Notes: generated by a model not told the origin, from the sequence alone. Shown: positions 26,863-36,062, numbered from the stretch's first letter. The stretch is DNA of 64,000 nucleotides from Pontiella desulfatans (GCF_900890425.1 NZ_CAAHFG010000001.1:4030001-4094000); one strand, 5' to 3'. Numbers and translations are program-made.

Positions 26863-28368
26863 CTACTTGCCGAACTTTCGGTCGATCGCGGCGAGGGCGT
26901 CGTATTCGCCCCTGATGTTTTCGTAGAGGTTGCGGAAGACTCCGTACATTTCGCCATAGTACCGGTGGTTTTCGGCGTTGGGTTCGAAGTGGGCGCGAAC
27001 GGCAATCTTCCCGATGGCTTCCTCGAAGCTCTTGATGGCCCCCACGCCATAGGCGGCGGCAATGGCGATGCCGAGCGGCGGAAGATCGACGGCCCCCGGA
27101 ATCTCGATCGGCTTGCCGATGACATCCGAGAAAATCTGCACCCAGGTGGCGGAGTTGGCACTGCCCCCGGTGATCTTGACGGTGCTGATTTCCACGCCCT
27201 CCTCCTCGGCAATGCCAAGCACATGGCGGGAGCCGTAGGTGGTTCCCTCAATTAATGCGCGCACCAGATCCTGCCGGTTGGTGGTCGGCTTGAGCCCCAT
27301 GAGAACCCCGGAGGTGTTGTCGTTCCAGATCGGGCAACGCTGCCCCACCATGTAGGGCAGGAAGATGACGGAGCTTTTCGCGGTGACCGAAGAATCAATC
27401 AACTGGTCGAGATGCGCATAGCCCTCCTTCGATTCAAGAATCTCCTCGTTGAACCATTTGATGCCCGCGCCGCCAAAATCGACCCCCCCGGCCGTAATCC
27501 AGGTTCCGGGAACGATGTGCGGATAGACATGCAGGTTCTTGTTGTATTTCGGTTCGTCCAAACAAACGTTGTTGGTCGTAACGGTTCCGCCGGAGATAAA
27601 CACCTCCCCCCCCTTGGAAACTCCTGCGCCAAGGCCGGCGGCGACGTTGTCCATGGAACCGGCGATGACCGGCGTGCCTTCAAGCAGGCCGGTCTTAGCG
27701 GCGGCCTCGGCGGTCACGTGGCCCACCACGTCGGTGCAGTTGTAGATGGGCGGAAGTTTTTCGCGGTCGATGCCGCACCCCTCGAGCAGCACATCGGAAT
27801 ATTCGCAGGTCTTGGTGTTGCAGAACTGGGAAAGGCCGGCTTCGGATTTATCCATGGAATATTCGCCGGTCAGCTTGTAGACCAGATAGCCATTGGCATG
27901 CAGGAACATGTGGGTCTTTTCGTAGACGTCCGGTTCGTTCTCCTTGATCCACATGATCTTCGGCGCCGGGTTGCCCGCATCGGAAACGTTGCCGTTGATC
28001 TCCCAGGTTTCTTCCTTGAGGTTTTCGGCAATCCAGTCGGCCTGCTTCGAGGCGCGTCGATCCATCCAGATCAACCCCGGGCGAAGCGGGTCGCCGTCCT
28101 TGTCGACCGGGAGCACGGTCGTCGAAAAGGCATCGATACCGACGGCAATGACCTTCGCTGGATCGACGGAACTGGCTTCGAGCATCTCCTTGGTGTTTTC
28201 CTTGAGCGCGCGCCACCACTGGTAGGCGGGTTGCTCCGCCCAGCCCTGGTGCGGATAGCTGGTATCGTACGCCTTGCGCGCCGTTGCCACCACATTGAAA
28301 TCCGTATCGAACAGCACGGTCTTGCAGCTTGATGTTCCGACGTCCACACTAATGATATATTCGGCCAT
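26863..28368 (-). CDS. FGGY-family carbohydrate kinase (xylulokinase-like)
   Basis: A 501-residue sugar kinase. Phosphate-1 motif ISVDVGTSSCKTVLFD starts the protein, and DAFSTTVLPVDKDGDPLRPG with WMDRRASKQ follows. The adenosine region (VKITGGSANSATWVQIFSDV, then IGKPIEIP) and AAAYGVGAIKS are FGGY-typical. Relatives phosphorylate xylulose, fuculose, rhamnulose or erythritol; the substrate cannot be read from sequence. In context it probably phosphorylates the ketose made by the downstream dehydrogenase. It is separated from the phosphatase gene by a short repeat at 28391-28416. Confidence 0.93.
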   Translation of the reverse strand: MAEYIISVDVGTSSCKTVLFDTDFNVVATARKAYDTSYPHQGWAEQPAYQWWRALKENTKEMLEASSVDPAKVIAVGIDAFSTTVLPVDKDGDPLRPGLIWMDRRASKQADWIAENLKEETWEINGNVSDAGNPAPKIMWIKENEPDVYEKTHMFLHANGYLVYKLTGEYSMDKSEAGLSQFCNTKTCEYSDVLLEGCGIDREKLPPIYNCTDVVGHVTAEAAAKTGLLEGTPVIAGSMDNVAAGLGAGVSKGGEVFISGGTVTTNNVCLDEPKYNKNLHVYPHIVPGTWITAGGVDFGGAGIKWFNEEILESKEGYAHLDQLIDSSVTAKSSVIFLPYMVGQRCPIWNDNTSGVLMGLKPTTNRQDLVRALIEGTTYGSRHVLGIAEEEGVEISTVKITGGSANSATWVQIFSDVIGKPIEIPGAVDLPPLGIAIAAAYGVGAIKSFEEAIGKIAVRAHFEPNAENHRYYGEMYGVFRNLYENIRGEYDALAAIDRKFGK

Positions 28369-28390
28369 TTTTAAAACCTTTGGTTTTTTT

Positions 28391-28416
28391 AATACGTAAC
28401 TCGTAATGCGTAATTA
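28391..28416. repeat. GTAATGCGTAA-word repeat, left member
   Basis: AATACGTAACTCGTAATGCG followed by TAATTA words. Bases 28401-28414 (TCGTAATGCGTAAT) recur exactly inverted at 29073-29086 on the other side of the histidine phosphatase gene. The repeat overlaps that gene's stop codon (28414-28416). Confidence 0.75.
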
Positions 28417-29034
28417 TGCGCGGGAGACGGCGTTCTTGGCATCTCCTAGAAAAATGGATTCGACGGTGTGGGTCTCGCCGAGTCTGGTAAATTGGGTTTT
28501 CCAGATCTCGCCGTTCTTGGCGATTTCGCGGGGGTATTCGGGAAGGGTTTGTTCGAGGGTTGCCTTGATCATGCGCATGGTGACGGCGTGGGTAACGAAC
28601 AGGATATGGCCGCCTTCGAAGTCTGCGAGGTCTGCGAAAAAGGGTTCCAGCCGCCGGGCGATCATTTCGTAGGATTCGCCGCCGCCTTCGGGCACCCACG
28701 TCCAGCGCCGGGTGCGGTCGTGCATGTAGTCCGGACGTTCGTCGAGCTCGGCGTAGGTCATCCCGGCAAAAACACCGAGTTCCTGCTCGGTGATCCGCTC
28801 ATCCGTTTCGACCTCGAGCCCGAAGGCTTCCGCGATCGGTTGCGCCGTCTGCTGCGCACGGGTTAGCGGAGAGCAGACAATGCGGTCGAGCTTCCCGATG
28901 GCCGCAAACTCGGCCGCGATGGCCTGCGCGTCGGCCAAGCCCTTTTCAGTCAGCGGAAAGTCCTGCCGCGAGGCCAGGATATCCTTGAGGTTCGCTTCGC
29001 TCTGCGCGTGCCGGATAAAGTAGATGGTTTTCAT
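28414..29034 (-). CDS. Histidine phosphatase family protein (phosphoglycerate mutase-like)
   Basis: A 206-residue branch-1 histidine phosphatase. The catalytic RHAQSE motif is at residues 9-14 (YFIRHAQSEANL), the second Arg is in CSPLTRAQQTA, the acid is in ITEQELGVFAG and the second His is in LFVTHAVTM. Likely a small-molecule phosphatase acting on a sugar phosphate rather than a glycolytic mutase. ATG 29034 (MKTIYFIRHAQ) is chosen because the upstream extension is repeat sequence. The gene is bracketed by inverted copies of the GTAATGCGTAA repeat inside the sugar operon, as if inserted as a unit. Confidence 0.9.
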   Translation of the reverse strand: MKTIYFIRHAQSEANLKDILASRQDFPLTEKGLADAQAIAAEFAAIGKLDRIVCSPLTRAQQTAQPIAEAFGLEVETDERITEQELGVFAGMTYAELDERPDYMHDRTRRWTWVPEGGGESYEMIARRLEPFFADLADFEGGHILFVTHAVTMRMIKATLEQTLPEYPREIAKNGEIWKTQFTRLGETHTVESIFLGDAKNAVSRA

Positions 29035-29040
29035 GAAAAT

Positions 29041-29099
29041 AATGCGTAACCCGTAATGCGTAACCATTGAAAATTACGCATTACGAATTACTCGTTAAC
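29041..29099. repeat. GTAATGCGTAA-word repeat, hairpin member
   Basis: Forward words (AATGCGTAACCCGTAATGCG, then TAACC) at 29041-29064 are followed by inverted words (ATTACGCATTACGAATTACT, then CGTTAACG) at 29073-29099. It fills the gap between the mutarotase and phosphatase genes and can form a hairpin. Words of this kind recall the short tandem repeats known from cyanobacteria. Confidence 0.75.
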
Positions 29100-29101
29100 G
29101 A

Positions 29102-29536
29102 TTACCCAATCGGCGTTACACCCTTCTTGAGGATTATGTTGCCATATTTGGCGGTGGTTCCGGTGATCACGCAGGCATAGGCCTTTTCGGCGCGATCGTA
29201 GAACTCGAAGCGGCCGATGCGTTTAACGGCCGGCGCGTCGGGGGCATCCTTTTTGATGGCGGCCATGTAGTCGGCCTCCACCTGCGGATCGAGCTCGTCG
29301 CCTTCCACGGCGGCCATCATGATCAGCGGATCGTCATAGCTGTCGAGTTCGAAGATCGGGATGATGCCCTCGAGCAAGTCCGGAATCTGCAGGCCGTCGC
29401 CGCGCAGGACGTTCTTCGGGCAGAAGGTATGGCCCGGGAAGTGGGCGTCGGACAGAACGATTTCGTCGCCGTGTCCCATTTCGGACAGGATCTTCAACAG
29501 GTCGGGGCTAACGATGGGGTTGATTCCTTTAAGCAT
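29102..29536 (-). CDS. L-fucose mutarotase-like protein (FucU/RbsD family)
   Basis: A 144-residue RbsD/FucU-family pyranase, which interconverts anomers of a sugar. Start [20 protein letters not shown] and [14 protein letters not shown] contain the family's catalytic His residues, and the C-terminal [20 protein letters not shown] and GNIILKKGV match FucU. It lies 19 bp after the permease gene. The pairing of FucP-like transporter and FucU-like mutarotase argues for fucose or a related deoxy- or aldohexose as operon substrate. Confidence 0.93.
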   Translation of the reverse strand: MLKGINPIVSPDLLKILSEMGHGDEIVLSDAHFPGHTFCPKNVLRGDGLQIPDLLEGIIPIFELDSYDDPLIMMAAVEGDELDPQVEADYMAAIKKDAPDAPAVKRIGRFEFYDRAEKAYACVITGTTAKYGNIILKKGVTPIG

Positions 29537-29555
29537 TGTTTTTCTCCTTGGTGGT

Positions 29556-31484
29556 TTAAACGGTTTCTTTCTTGTGGTGGATGCTGAAGGTGCGCCAGCC
29601 GTAGAGGGCGATCACGACGAAGCAGATCAAAGGCAGCGCGAACGACGCGCGCACGCTGGCGAGCTCCATGAACCCGAGGTCGATCGCCGGCAGGTCGATG
29701 ATGCGCCCTTGCAGCGGCGTCATGATGCAGCCGCCGCCGATGGCGAGGATCAGCCCGGCGGAGCCGAGCTTGGCGTCGTCGCCGAGGCCGTCGAGCGCGA
29801 TGCCGTAGATGGTCGGGAACATCAGCGACATGCAGGCGCTGACGCCGATCAGGCAGTAGAGCCCGGCGTAGCCTTCCACGAAGATCGTGCCGGTGGTCAG
29901 CAGGATCGCGCCGGAGGCGAGGATGGTGAGCAGCGCGCCGGAGCTGATGTAGTGCATCAGGAAGGTGCAGACGAAGCGGCTGGAGACGAAGATGACCATC
30001 GCGAGGATGTTGCAGTTCTGCGCGGTGGCCTTGGAGAGGCCGAGCTCCATCGAGCCGTATTGCACGATGAACGTCCAGCACATGATCTGCGCGCCGACGT
30101 AGAAGGTCTGCGCAACGACGCCTTCGATGTAGGTGGCGTTCTTGAAGAGGCGCTTGACGGTGCCGCCGACGTCCATGCCGCCCTGGTCGTCCTGGTGCTC
30201 GCCCTGGGTCTTGGCCGGAAGCTTCCAGGCGAAGAGCGCCACGACGAGGATCAGGAAGCCGCCCATCAGCGCATACGGCGTGGAGACGATGCCGAGGTCG
30301 GCCTTCTGGATGGTGGAGAGGCCGGTGCCGGCGGCGGCGAAATAGTCCTTGAGCCCGTCGGTCGGGATGCCTTCGAGCGCACCCTGGGCGGCGGCGAGCT
30401 CCTGGCGGACCTGGGCGACGAGGGCGGTGGCCTTGGCGGCGTCCACCGTGGCGGCGGGGCCGAACATGGCGGCGAGCCCGGCGGCGGGCGCAACGGCCTC
30501 GGCGAAGTGCTGGTCGATGTTTTCCCACTCGCCGGCCTGGGCCAGCAGCGGCTGCTCCCGGTTCAGCGCGAGCGTCAGCTCCAGCCCGCGGTCGCCGACG
30601 AATAGATCGTTGCGCTGGGCTTCGGCCGGGGTCGGCTGGGGCTTGCCCTTGATCTGCAGCACGACGGCCACGGCATCGGCGGCGGCCTTGAACTTGTTGC
30701 CCTTGGGCTGGGCGGCGAGGGCGGCGGCGACCTCGTCGGCCTGCGCGGCGTTGGCGTTGTCGAGCAGGAAGGTGCCGTCTTTCAACGACGCCGAGAGTTC
30801 CCCGGCCTTCTTGTAGAGCTTCTTGCTGTCCTGCCAGTCGGCGGTGGCGACCACCGCGGCCAGGGCGTCGGCGGTGCCGATCTGTCCGGCAAGTTCCTGC
30901 AGGTGGACGGGCGTGCCTTCCTTGGCCAGCGTCTCCATCTGGCGGCGGGCGGTCTCGCTGGTGCCGTCGAGGCTGGCGAGGATGAACATGCTGGCCACGA
31001 ACATGCCGACGATCGAGCCCATCGGGTTGAACGCCTGGGCGAGGTTGAGCCGGCGCGTGGCGGTGGCTTCGTCGCCCATCGAAAGGATGTAGGGGTTGGC
31101 GGTGGTTTCCAGGAAGGAGAGGCCGCTGGTCATGATCAGGTAGGAGAGCAGGAACAGCGGGTACGACATCGCCAGGCCGCTGGGAATGAACATCAGGCAG
31201 GCGAACGAGTAGAGCGCCAGGCCGAGCACCACGCCCTTCTTATAGGAAAACTTCTTGATGAACAGCGCCGCCGGGATCGCCATGAGCGCATAGCCGCCGT
31301 AGAACGCCGCCTGCACCAGCGAGCTCTCGAAGTTGGAGAGCAGCAGGATGTTCTTGAACGCCGCCACCATCGGGTTCGTGATGTCGTTGGCGAACCCCCA
31401 CAGCGGGAACAGGATCGTTACCAAAACAAACGTCAACAGCAGTTCCGGCGGAACCACCGGTGTTTTCTTCCCTGAATTATCCAT
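29556..31484 (-). CDS. FucP-like MFS sugar permease with a large loop insertion
   Basis: A 642-residue major facilitator of the FucP (sugar:proton symporter) family, whose usual length is about 430. The N-terminal half has [20 protein letters not shown], the family signature, and [20 protein letters not shown] with [14 protein letters not shown]. After TM5 ([12 protein letters not shown], about 161-172) an Ala- and Lys-rich region of about 225 residues (173-398) replaces the normally short loop before TM6 ([20 protein letters not shown]). The C-terminal six helices are intact, including [20 protein letters not shown]. The insert has no transmembrane segment and would be extracytoplasmic by FucP topology. 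It is the main transporter of the sugar operon. Confidence 0.9.
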   Translation of the reverse strand: MDNSGKKTPVVPPELLLTFVLVTILFPLWGFANDITNPMVAAFKNILLLSNFESSLVQAAFYGGYALMAIPAALFIKKFSYKKGVVLGLALYSFACLMFIPSGLAMSYPLFLLSYLIMTSGLSFLETTANPYILSMGDEATATRRLNLAQAFNPMGSIVGMFVASMFILASLDGTSETARRQMETLAKEGTPVHLQELAGQIGTADALAAVVATADWQDSKKLYKKAGELSASLKDGTFLLDNANAAQADEVAAALAAQPKGNKFKAAADAVAVVLQIKGKPQPTPAEAQRNDLFVGDRGLELTLALNREQPLLAQAGEWENIDQHFAEAVAPAAGLAAMFGPAATVDAAKATALVAQVRQELAAAQGALEGIPTDGLKDYFAAAGTGLSTIQKADLGIVSTPYALMGGFLILVVALFAWKLPAKTQGEHQDDQGGMDVGGTVKRLFKNATYIEGVVAQTFYVGAQIMCWTFIVQYGSMELGLSKATAQNCNILAMVIFVSSRFVCTFLMHYISSGALLTILASGAILLTTGTIFVEGYAGLYCLIGVSACMSLMFPTIYGIALDGLGDDAKLGSAGLILAIGGGCIMTPLQGRIIDLPAIDLGFMELASVRASFALPLICFVVIALYGWRTFSIHHKKETV

Positions 31485-31526
31485 CTCTTCTCCTTAGGTT
31501 TAAAAACAGACCTGCGATCAACGAGA

Positions 31527-31556
31527 GGAACCCGGCACCCCGCCGGGTTCCCTTTT
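31527..31556. terminator. Strong hairpin between the aldo-keto reductase and permease genes
   Basis: GGAACCCGGC (31527-31536) and GCCGGGTTCC (31542-31551) form a perfect 10-bp stem with loop ACCCC; T5 follows on the plus strand (31552-31556). For the minus-strand operon it lies downstream of the reductase without a T-run, so it may serve as a partial terminator or a processing/stability element that separates reductase from permease expression. Confidence 0.6.
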
Positions 31557-31570
31557 TCCAACCGTTGGAA

Positions 31571-32620
31571 CTAGTCGGCGATGATGTCGTCTTCGTCCCA
31601 AAGGTCTTCCCAGGTCTGTCCATCTTTCCATAGGAATACCTGACCCTTGATCAAGCGGCAATTCTTATCGATTGCGGCGAGTTCGGTCATTTCTTCGCTG
31701 GAGATGGCCATATAGTCCGGCAACGCGCATTTGAGGTTGGAGCGGTATTCCGGTTCGAAGACGGAGAACGGAATTGGAATCTGGCCCCGCTGGACTGCCC
31801 ACTTGATGCAGACCACCGCCGGGTGCACACCGAGACGTTCCGCAATCTTCTTAACCACCGGATCTTCGATATCGACGGTGTCGGTTTCGGTTTTGTCGCG
31901 GTCGGGCCGGGTCGGGGAGCCAATCGGGCAGAAGCCGATGGGTTGGATCTCCTTGGACACGTAATAATCAAACAGCGCCTGCTGCTGGAAGTGCGGGTGC
32001 AGCTCCATTTCGGTGACGGCCGGCTTGATCTTGCAGTCGCGCAGCAGCAGCTCCATCTTGGCCTGGGTCATGTTGGAAGTGCCGATGGTCTTGACGAGGC
32101 CCATTTCGACGAGCTGTTCCATCTGCGCCCAGGTTTTCATGAAGTTTTCATGGATGTAGGGTTTGGCGTCGGGGCTGCGGGAATCCACCGAGCAGCCTTT
32201 GGCGTGGAAGTTCGGGAAGGGCCAATGGACGAGATAGAGGTCGAGGTAGTCGAGCTGCAGGTCTTCGAGCGATTGCTTGCAGGACTTGATCACTTCGCCT
32301 TCGCCGTGCATGTCGTTCCAGACCTTGGAGGTGATGTAGAGCTCTTCGCGCGGAACGCCGCCATCCTGGATGACTTTCAGGGCAACACCGATCTCCTTTT
32401 CGTTGCCATAGACCGAAGCGCAGTCGAATGCGCGCTGGCCGAATTCGGCCGCGCCGACCACCGCGTTGGCGATCTGGACGTTGGTGAAACGGTCGGAACC
32501 GAACGTGCCCATGCCAATGGCCGGCATGGCTTCGCCATTGTTCAGCTTTTTCTTCGGAACGATGTTCGGGTCAACGCCATCTTCCGCCATGACGAACGTG
32601 GTTTTCAATTCTTCTGACAT
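31571..32620 (-). CDS. Aldo/keto reductase
   Basis: A 349-residue AKR. The catalytic tetrad is visible: Asp and Tyr in FDCASVYGNEKEIG, Lys in ITSKVWND and His in LYLVHWPFPNF. The substrate barrel continues through TIGTSNMTQAKMELL, and the NAD(P)-binding end is seen near IPIPFSVFEPEYRSN. Closest in layout to xylose/aldose reductases (AKR2 type). It is the first gene of the sugar operon, divergent from the AraC regulator, and could reduce the imported aldose to its alditol. ATG 32620 has an AAGGAGAGC ribosome site. Confidence 0.92.
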   Translation of the reverse strand: MSEELKTTFVMAEDGVDPNIVPKKKLNNGEAMPAIGMGTFGSDRFTNVQIANAVVGAAEFGQRAFDCASVYGNEKEIGVALKVIQDGGVPREELYITSKVWNDMHGEGEVIKSCKQSLEDLQLDYLDLYLVHWPFPNFHAKGCSVDSRSPDAKPYIHENFMKTWAQMEQLVEMGLVKTIGTSNMTQAKMELLLRDCKIKPAVTEMELHPHFQQQALFDYYVSKEIQPIGFCPIGSPTRPDRDKTETDTVDIEDPVVKKIAERLGVHPAVVCIKWAVQRGQIPIPFSVFEPEYRSNLKCALPDYMAISSEEMTELAAIDKNCRLIKGQVFLWKDGQTWEDLWDEDDIIAD

Positions 32621-32817
32621 GATGCTCTCCTTGGTTGGTTAACTTGTTTTCCAAAAACGGCGCGCGGCATCCCCTGCGCAGTCATGAAGTGCATAAGCTA
32701 GCGGCTCGTCCCCACTGCGCCAATGCACCAACTTGACCATATGATGGACATTTTTGACTTTACACGGCCCATCAAAAAAACCACGTTCCGAACACAACAA
32801 CCCGCAACCGGTAAAAT

Positions 32818-33690
32818 ATGCTGAAAAACGAAGCCCCCTTCATTTCCACCCAGGTCACATCCGGGGAATACTACTATCTAAATTTGACCCCCGAGAAGAG
32901 TGCAAAGGAGGTCGTGGTTTGCGGTGGACGCGAGCAATGCTCGCCCAGCTACCGGATAGAACGGAACAGCTTTCGCTATTTCTCGATTGAGTTTGTCTCC
33001 TCCGGGCGCGGCAGGCTGACCATGAACGGTAAAACCTATCCCTTGCGCCCCGGCGCCATCTATTGCTACGGCCCGCGAACGAAACATGTCATTGAAACCG
33101 ATCCGGAAAATCCGATGCTGAAACACTTCGTGGATTTTTCCGGAAGCGAGCTCGTTAAACTCATGAAGAGTACCGATTTCAGCAAAGGCGAGCCGCTGTT
33201 TGTTTCGCGCCCGTTCCGCATCCGAAGCATCTTTGAAAACCTGATCACCACCGGAAACACCGAAAGCCGGAACCGCGCCGCCCTATGCGCCCTGCTGCTG
33301 CGGCAGCTCATCCTGCAGGCCGACGACTATGCCATGGAACCTGCGGCCGCGTTCTCGCCCGCCTGGCAAACCTACCTGCGTTGCCGGCAATACATCGAAC
33401 GCAACGTTCTTGAGCTGCCCAACATCGGAACCGCCGCCGCCGCGTGCTTTGTTGACCAGGCCTACCTCTCGCGCCTGTTCAAACGCTTTGCCGAGGAATC
33501 GCCGCTGCAATTGCTCACCCGTTTAAAAATGAGCAAGGCCGCCGATCTGCTGAGTGCCGGCGACCTGCTGATCAAGCAGGTCGGCGAAGAAGTCGGCTTT
33601 GCCGATCCCTACCACTTTTCGCGCGTCTTCAAACGCGTCTATGGCATCCCGCCCGAAACCTTCACGCAAACCGCCCGCCGCGAAGGGTAG
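32818..33690 (+). CDS. AraC-family transcriptional regulator
   Basis: A 290-residue regulator. The N-terminal cupin-like sensor contains GRGRLTMNGKTYPLRPGAIY and CYGPRTKH (about 62-97). The C-terminal double helix-turn-helix (about 190-287) contains CFVDQAYLSRLFKRFAEESP, LLTRLKMSKAADLLSAGDLL and VGEEVGFADPYHFSRVFKRV with the closing YGIPPETF. It is divergent from the reductase across a 197-bp gap at 32621-32817, so it probably activates the fucose-like sugar operon in response to the sugar. It is followed by a convergent sulfatase gene. Confidence 0.92.
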   Translation: MLKNEAPFISTQVTSGEYYYLNLTPEKSAKEVVVCGGREQCSPSYRIERNSFRYFSIEFVSSGRGRLTMNGKTYPLRPGAIYCYGPRTKHVIETDPENPMLKHFVDFSGSELVKLMKSTDFSKGEPLFVSRPFRIRSIFENLITTGNTESRNRAALCALLLRQLILQADDYAMEPAAAFSPAWQTYLRCRQYIERNVLELPNIGTAAAACFVDQAYLSRLFKRFAEESPLQLLTRLKMSKAADLLSAGDLLIKQVGEEVGFADPYHFSRVFKRVYGIPPETFTQTARREG

Positions 33691-33978
33691 AGAGGCAGGG
33701 CGCACGTCTTGCCCCGGAGAAACCCGGAGCGAAGCACAGCGCCACGGCAAAGTCCGGATCTGGCAAAGTCCGCACGACGGAAAACATCATACTTATGCAA
33801 GTAGGGTATTCCGGTTCCGCCTTCTATATATGAGCATTATGACATATCACACTTATGCAAGTATGATAATCGCCTGTCATCTAGCGCATGTTCAGAAATG
33901 ATGCATCCGCTTCAATTCAGCGGCACCACCATCTGTCCCCTGCCCGCGAAGCACCCTTGCGGCACCACACCTGCGCCG
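33691..33978. other. Intergenic region with two copies of ACTTATGCAAGTA spaced by 60 bp
   Basis: The gap between the convergent AraC and sulfatase genes has no credible gene. Two imperfectly palindromic copies of ACTTATGCAAGTA begin at 33791 and 33851, exactly 60 bp apart, with an A/T-rich stretch (TCTATATATGAGC) between. The remainder is GC-rich, with partial inverted repeats and no obvious terminator. The repeated motif could be an operator pair or remnant promoter, possibly for a small RNA. Confidence 0.5.
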
Positions 33979-35526
33979 CTAATCCTTCGTGCTGCCCCAC
34001 CAGTCGGGGCTGGGTTTTTTGGACTTGTCGAGGAAGTTGGCGTGTTGCTTTTCCAGCTTGGGCATCCGGTCGTCACGCGCCTTGGCAATCTTTGCATCGA
34101 ACGCTTTCTGCGAGAACCGCGGGTCGCGCGCGGGGAAGGTGGCGCCGGTTTCGGCCAGCCATTCGTTCAGCCGCTTGCCTAGCTCATCCACTTTTTCAGG
34201 ATGCAGGGAGGAAATCTCGTGCTGCTCACCGATGTCCAGGGCAAGGTTATAGAGCTCGCTGCGTCCGTCTTCGTGGTAGTAGATGAGCTTCCAATCCTTG
34301 GATCGGATGATCGACGAGGGTTCACCCCCCTGGTTTCCATAGTGCGGGTAGTGCCAGAACAGGTCGCGCTCCTTGATGCCCCCGCCCTTGAGCACGGGCA
34401 CCAGGCTAACGCCATCGACGTGCTGCTTCGGCATGGGATCGAGACCGGCGAGTTCGAGCATGGTGGGATAAAAGTCCATCCCAATGGCCGGCACCTGCGT
34501 GGATGAACCGGGTGGGGTCATGCCGGGAACATGGATGATGTAGGGCTCGCGGATGCCGCCTTCCCACTGGCGGCCCTTGCCGCCGCGGAATGGAAGCAGG
34601 CTGGTCGAATAGGCATCGCCGGAGGAAACGCCCCCGTTGTCGCCGGTGAAGATGACGACCGTGTTTTTGTCGAGCCCGGTTTCCCTGAGCTTGTCCATTA
34701 CGATGCCGACGGCGGTATCGAGCGATTCCACCATGCCGGCGTAGATCGGGTTGTCCTGCACCTGGCGCACGGGCAGGCGTCGGTCGAATTTGAAGCGGGT
34801 GTCGTTGTCGGCCAGCCCCATCTCCTTGGCCTTGTCGCGGTATTTGGTGCAGAGTTCCTCGGTGGTTTGGATGGGGCCATGGACGGTATAGAACGAGAGG
34901 TAGGCCATGAAGGGCTTTCCCTTGCTCTGTTCGATGAACGAGGCGGTTTCCTCGGCCAGGCGCAGGGTCAGCAACTCGCCGTTGGGGCCGTCTTCCATGT
35001 TCGGGTTTTTATAGGGTGAAAAATAGCCCCCCTTGGGGGAACCGGCATCGAATCCGCCTATGTTGATCTGGAAGCCGTGGTCTTCCGGCCAAGACCCCTT
35101 GGAACCGAGGTGCCATTTTCCGGCAAAGAAGGTGGAATAGCCTGCGGCGCGCAGGGCTTCCGCGATGGTGGTGTCTTCGTGCGGTAGGTTGTGGACATAT
35201 TCCACCGGCATGACCGGATCGTTGCGGTTCCATTTCATGCCATGGGCGGAACCGATCCATTGGGTAATGCCGTGGCGGGGCGTGGCCTTGCCGAGCAGGA
35301 TGCTGGCGCGCGACGGGCTGCAAACCTGGCAGGCGGCATAGCCTTGGTCGAAACGCATGCCGGAGGCCGCCAACGCATCGATGTTGGGTGTTTCGTGGAA
35401 GGTGCTCCCCTCGTATCCGAGATCCCGGCACCCGAGATCATCGACCAGAAAGAATACAAAGTTCCGCTTTCCGGCAACCGCCGTTCCCAACGCGGCACAT
35501 AGTGCCAACACCACCCAATGCTTCAT
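33979..35526 (-). CDS. Secreted type I (formylglycine) sulfatase
   Basis: A 514-residue sulfatase with a signal peptide (MKHWVVLALCAALGTAVAG). The metal-binding Asp pair is in FFLVDDLGCRDLGYEG, the formylglycine precursor in CQVCSPSRASILLGK (Cys69 of CSPSR), followed by ITGDNGG-like TGDNGGVSSGDAYS and the GKWHLGSKGSWPEDHGF helix. It would remove sulfate esters from marine or animal glycans in the periplasm. It requires an anaerobic or aerobic sulfatase-maturing enzyme not seen here. Placement next to the fucose-like operon suggests desulfation of a sulfated fucose- or galactose-rich polysaccharide. The start ATG 35526 is preceded by GGGAGCAGGATC. Confidence 0.94.
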   Translation of the reverse strand: MKHWVVLALCAALGTAVAGKRNFVFFLVDDLGCRDLGYEGSTFHETPNIDALAASGMRFDQGYAACQVCSPSRASILLGKATPRHGITQWIGSAHGMKWNRNDPVMPVEYVHNLPHEDTTIAEALRAAGYSTFFAGKWHLGSKGSWPEDHGFQINIGGFDAGSPKGGYFSPYKNPNMEDGPNGELLTLRLAEETASFIEQSKGKPFMAYLSFYTVHGPIQTTEELCTKYRDKAKEMGLADNDTRFKFDRRLPVRQVQDNPIYAGMVESLDTAVGIVMDKLRETGLDKNTVVIFTGDNGGVSSGDAYSTSLLPFRGGKGRQWEGGIREPYIIHVPGMTPPGSSTQVPAIGMDFYPTMLELAGLDPMPKQHVDGVSLVPVLKGGGIKERDLFWHYPHYGNQGGEPSSIIRSKDWKLIYYHEDGRSELYNLALDIGEQHEISSLHPEKVDELGKRLNEWLAETGATFPARDPRFSQKAFDAKIAKARDDRMPKLEKQHANFLDKSKKPSPDWWGSTKD

Positions 35527-35666
35527 GATCCTGCTCCCTTTACTTGCCGGCTCCGTCGGCAAAAAGCTCTTCCAGCCTCTGCTCCGCCATGCCATCCGCC
35601 GAAAAATCATCGGGACATGTATACGGGAACCAACAAGGGCCGCAAAGAGGATTTGCCGCCGACTTG

Positions 35667-36008
35667 TCAGGCCTTCTTTACGAATTCCGATTTCAACCGC
35701 ATGGCGCCGAAGCCGGGGATTTTGCAGTCGATGTTGTGGTCGCCCTCGACCAAGCGGATGTTTTTGACCTTGGTGCCCACCTTCAAGTCGGAGAAAGCCC
35801 CCTTGACCTTCAGCCCTTTCACAACGGTAACCGCATCGCCATCCGCCAACAGGTTTCCATTCGCATCAAGAACGCGCAGTCCGTCCGGGCTTTCGGCCGG
35901 CTCGCCACCCGGCCCCCACTCATGCCCACAGTCCGGGCAAACCATCATTCCCTGGTCTTCATAGGCATATTCGGAACCACATTTCGGGCATTGTGGAAAA
36001 TCACTCAT
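35667..36008 (-). CDS. PhnA/YjdM-family zinc-ribbon protein
   Basis: A 113-residue member of the PhnA (YjdM) family. It has an N-terminal zinc ribbon ([20 protein letters not shown], then CGHEW, about 7-32) and the C-terminal SH3-like domain ([20 protein letters not shown]). Despite the alkylphosphonate label, the role of this family is not established. ATG 36008 is preferred to the in-frame start eight codons upstream because of the GGAGAAG ribosome site. It is monocistronic between sulfatase and tRNA-Val. Confidence 0.93.
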   Translation of the reverse strand: MSDFPQCPKCGSEYAYEDQGMMVCPDCGHEWGPGGEPAESPDGLRVLDANGNLLADGDAVTVVKGLKVKGAFSDLKVGTKVKNIRLVEGDHNIDCKIPGFGAMRLKSEFVKKA

Positions 36009-36032
36009 CTTTCTTCTCCGTTCACTGGGCAC

Positions 36033-36062
36033 AAAAAAAAGGCTGGAACCGAAGCTCCAGCC
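36033..36062 (-). terminator. Intrinsic terminator after tRNA-Val
   Basis: On the minus strand GGCTGGA pairs with TCCAGCC (36041-36047 with 36056-36062) and is followed by T8 (36033-36040), immediately downstream of the tRNA. A textbook intrinsic terminator. Confidence 0.85.

Noticed and set aside
29041-29099. Possible CRISPR-like repeat array
   Set aside because: Words are too short and unevenly spaced, with inverted copies and no spacers or cas genes.
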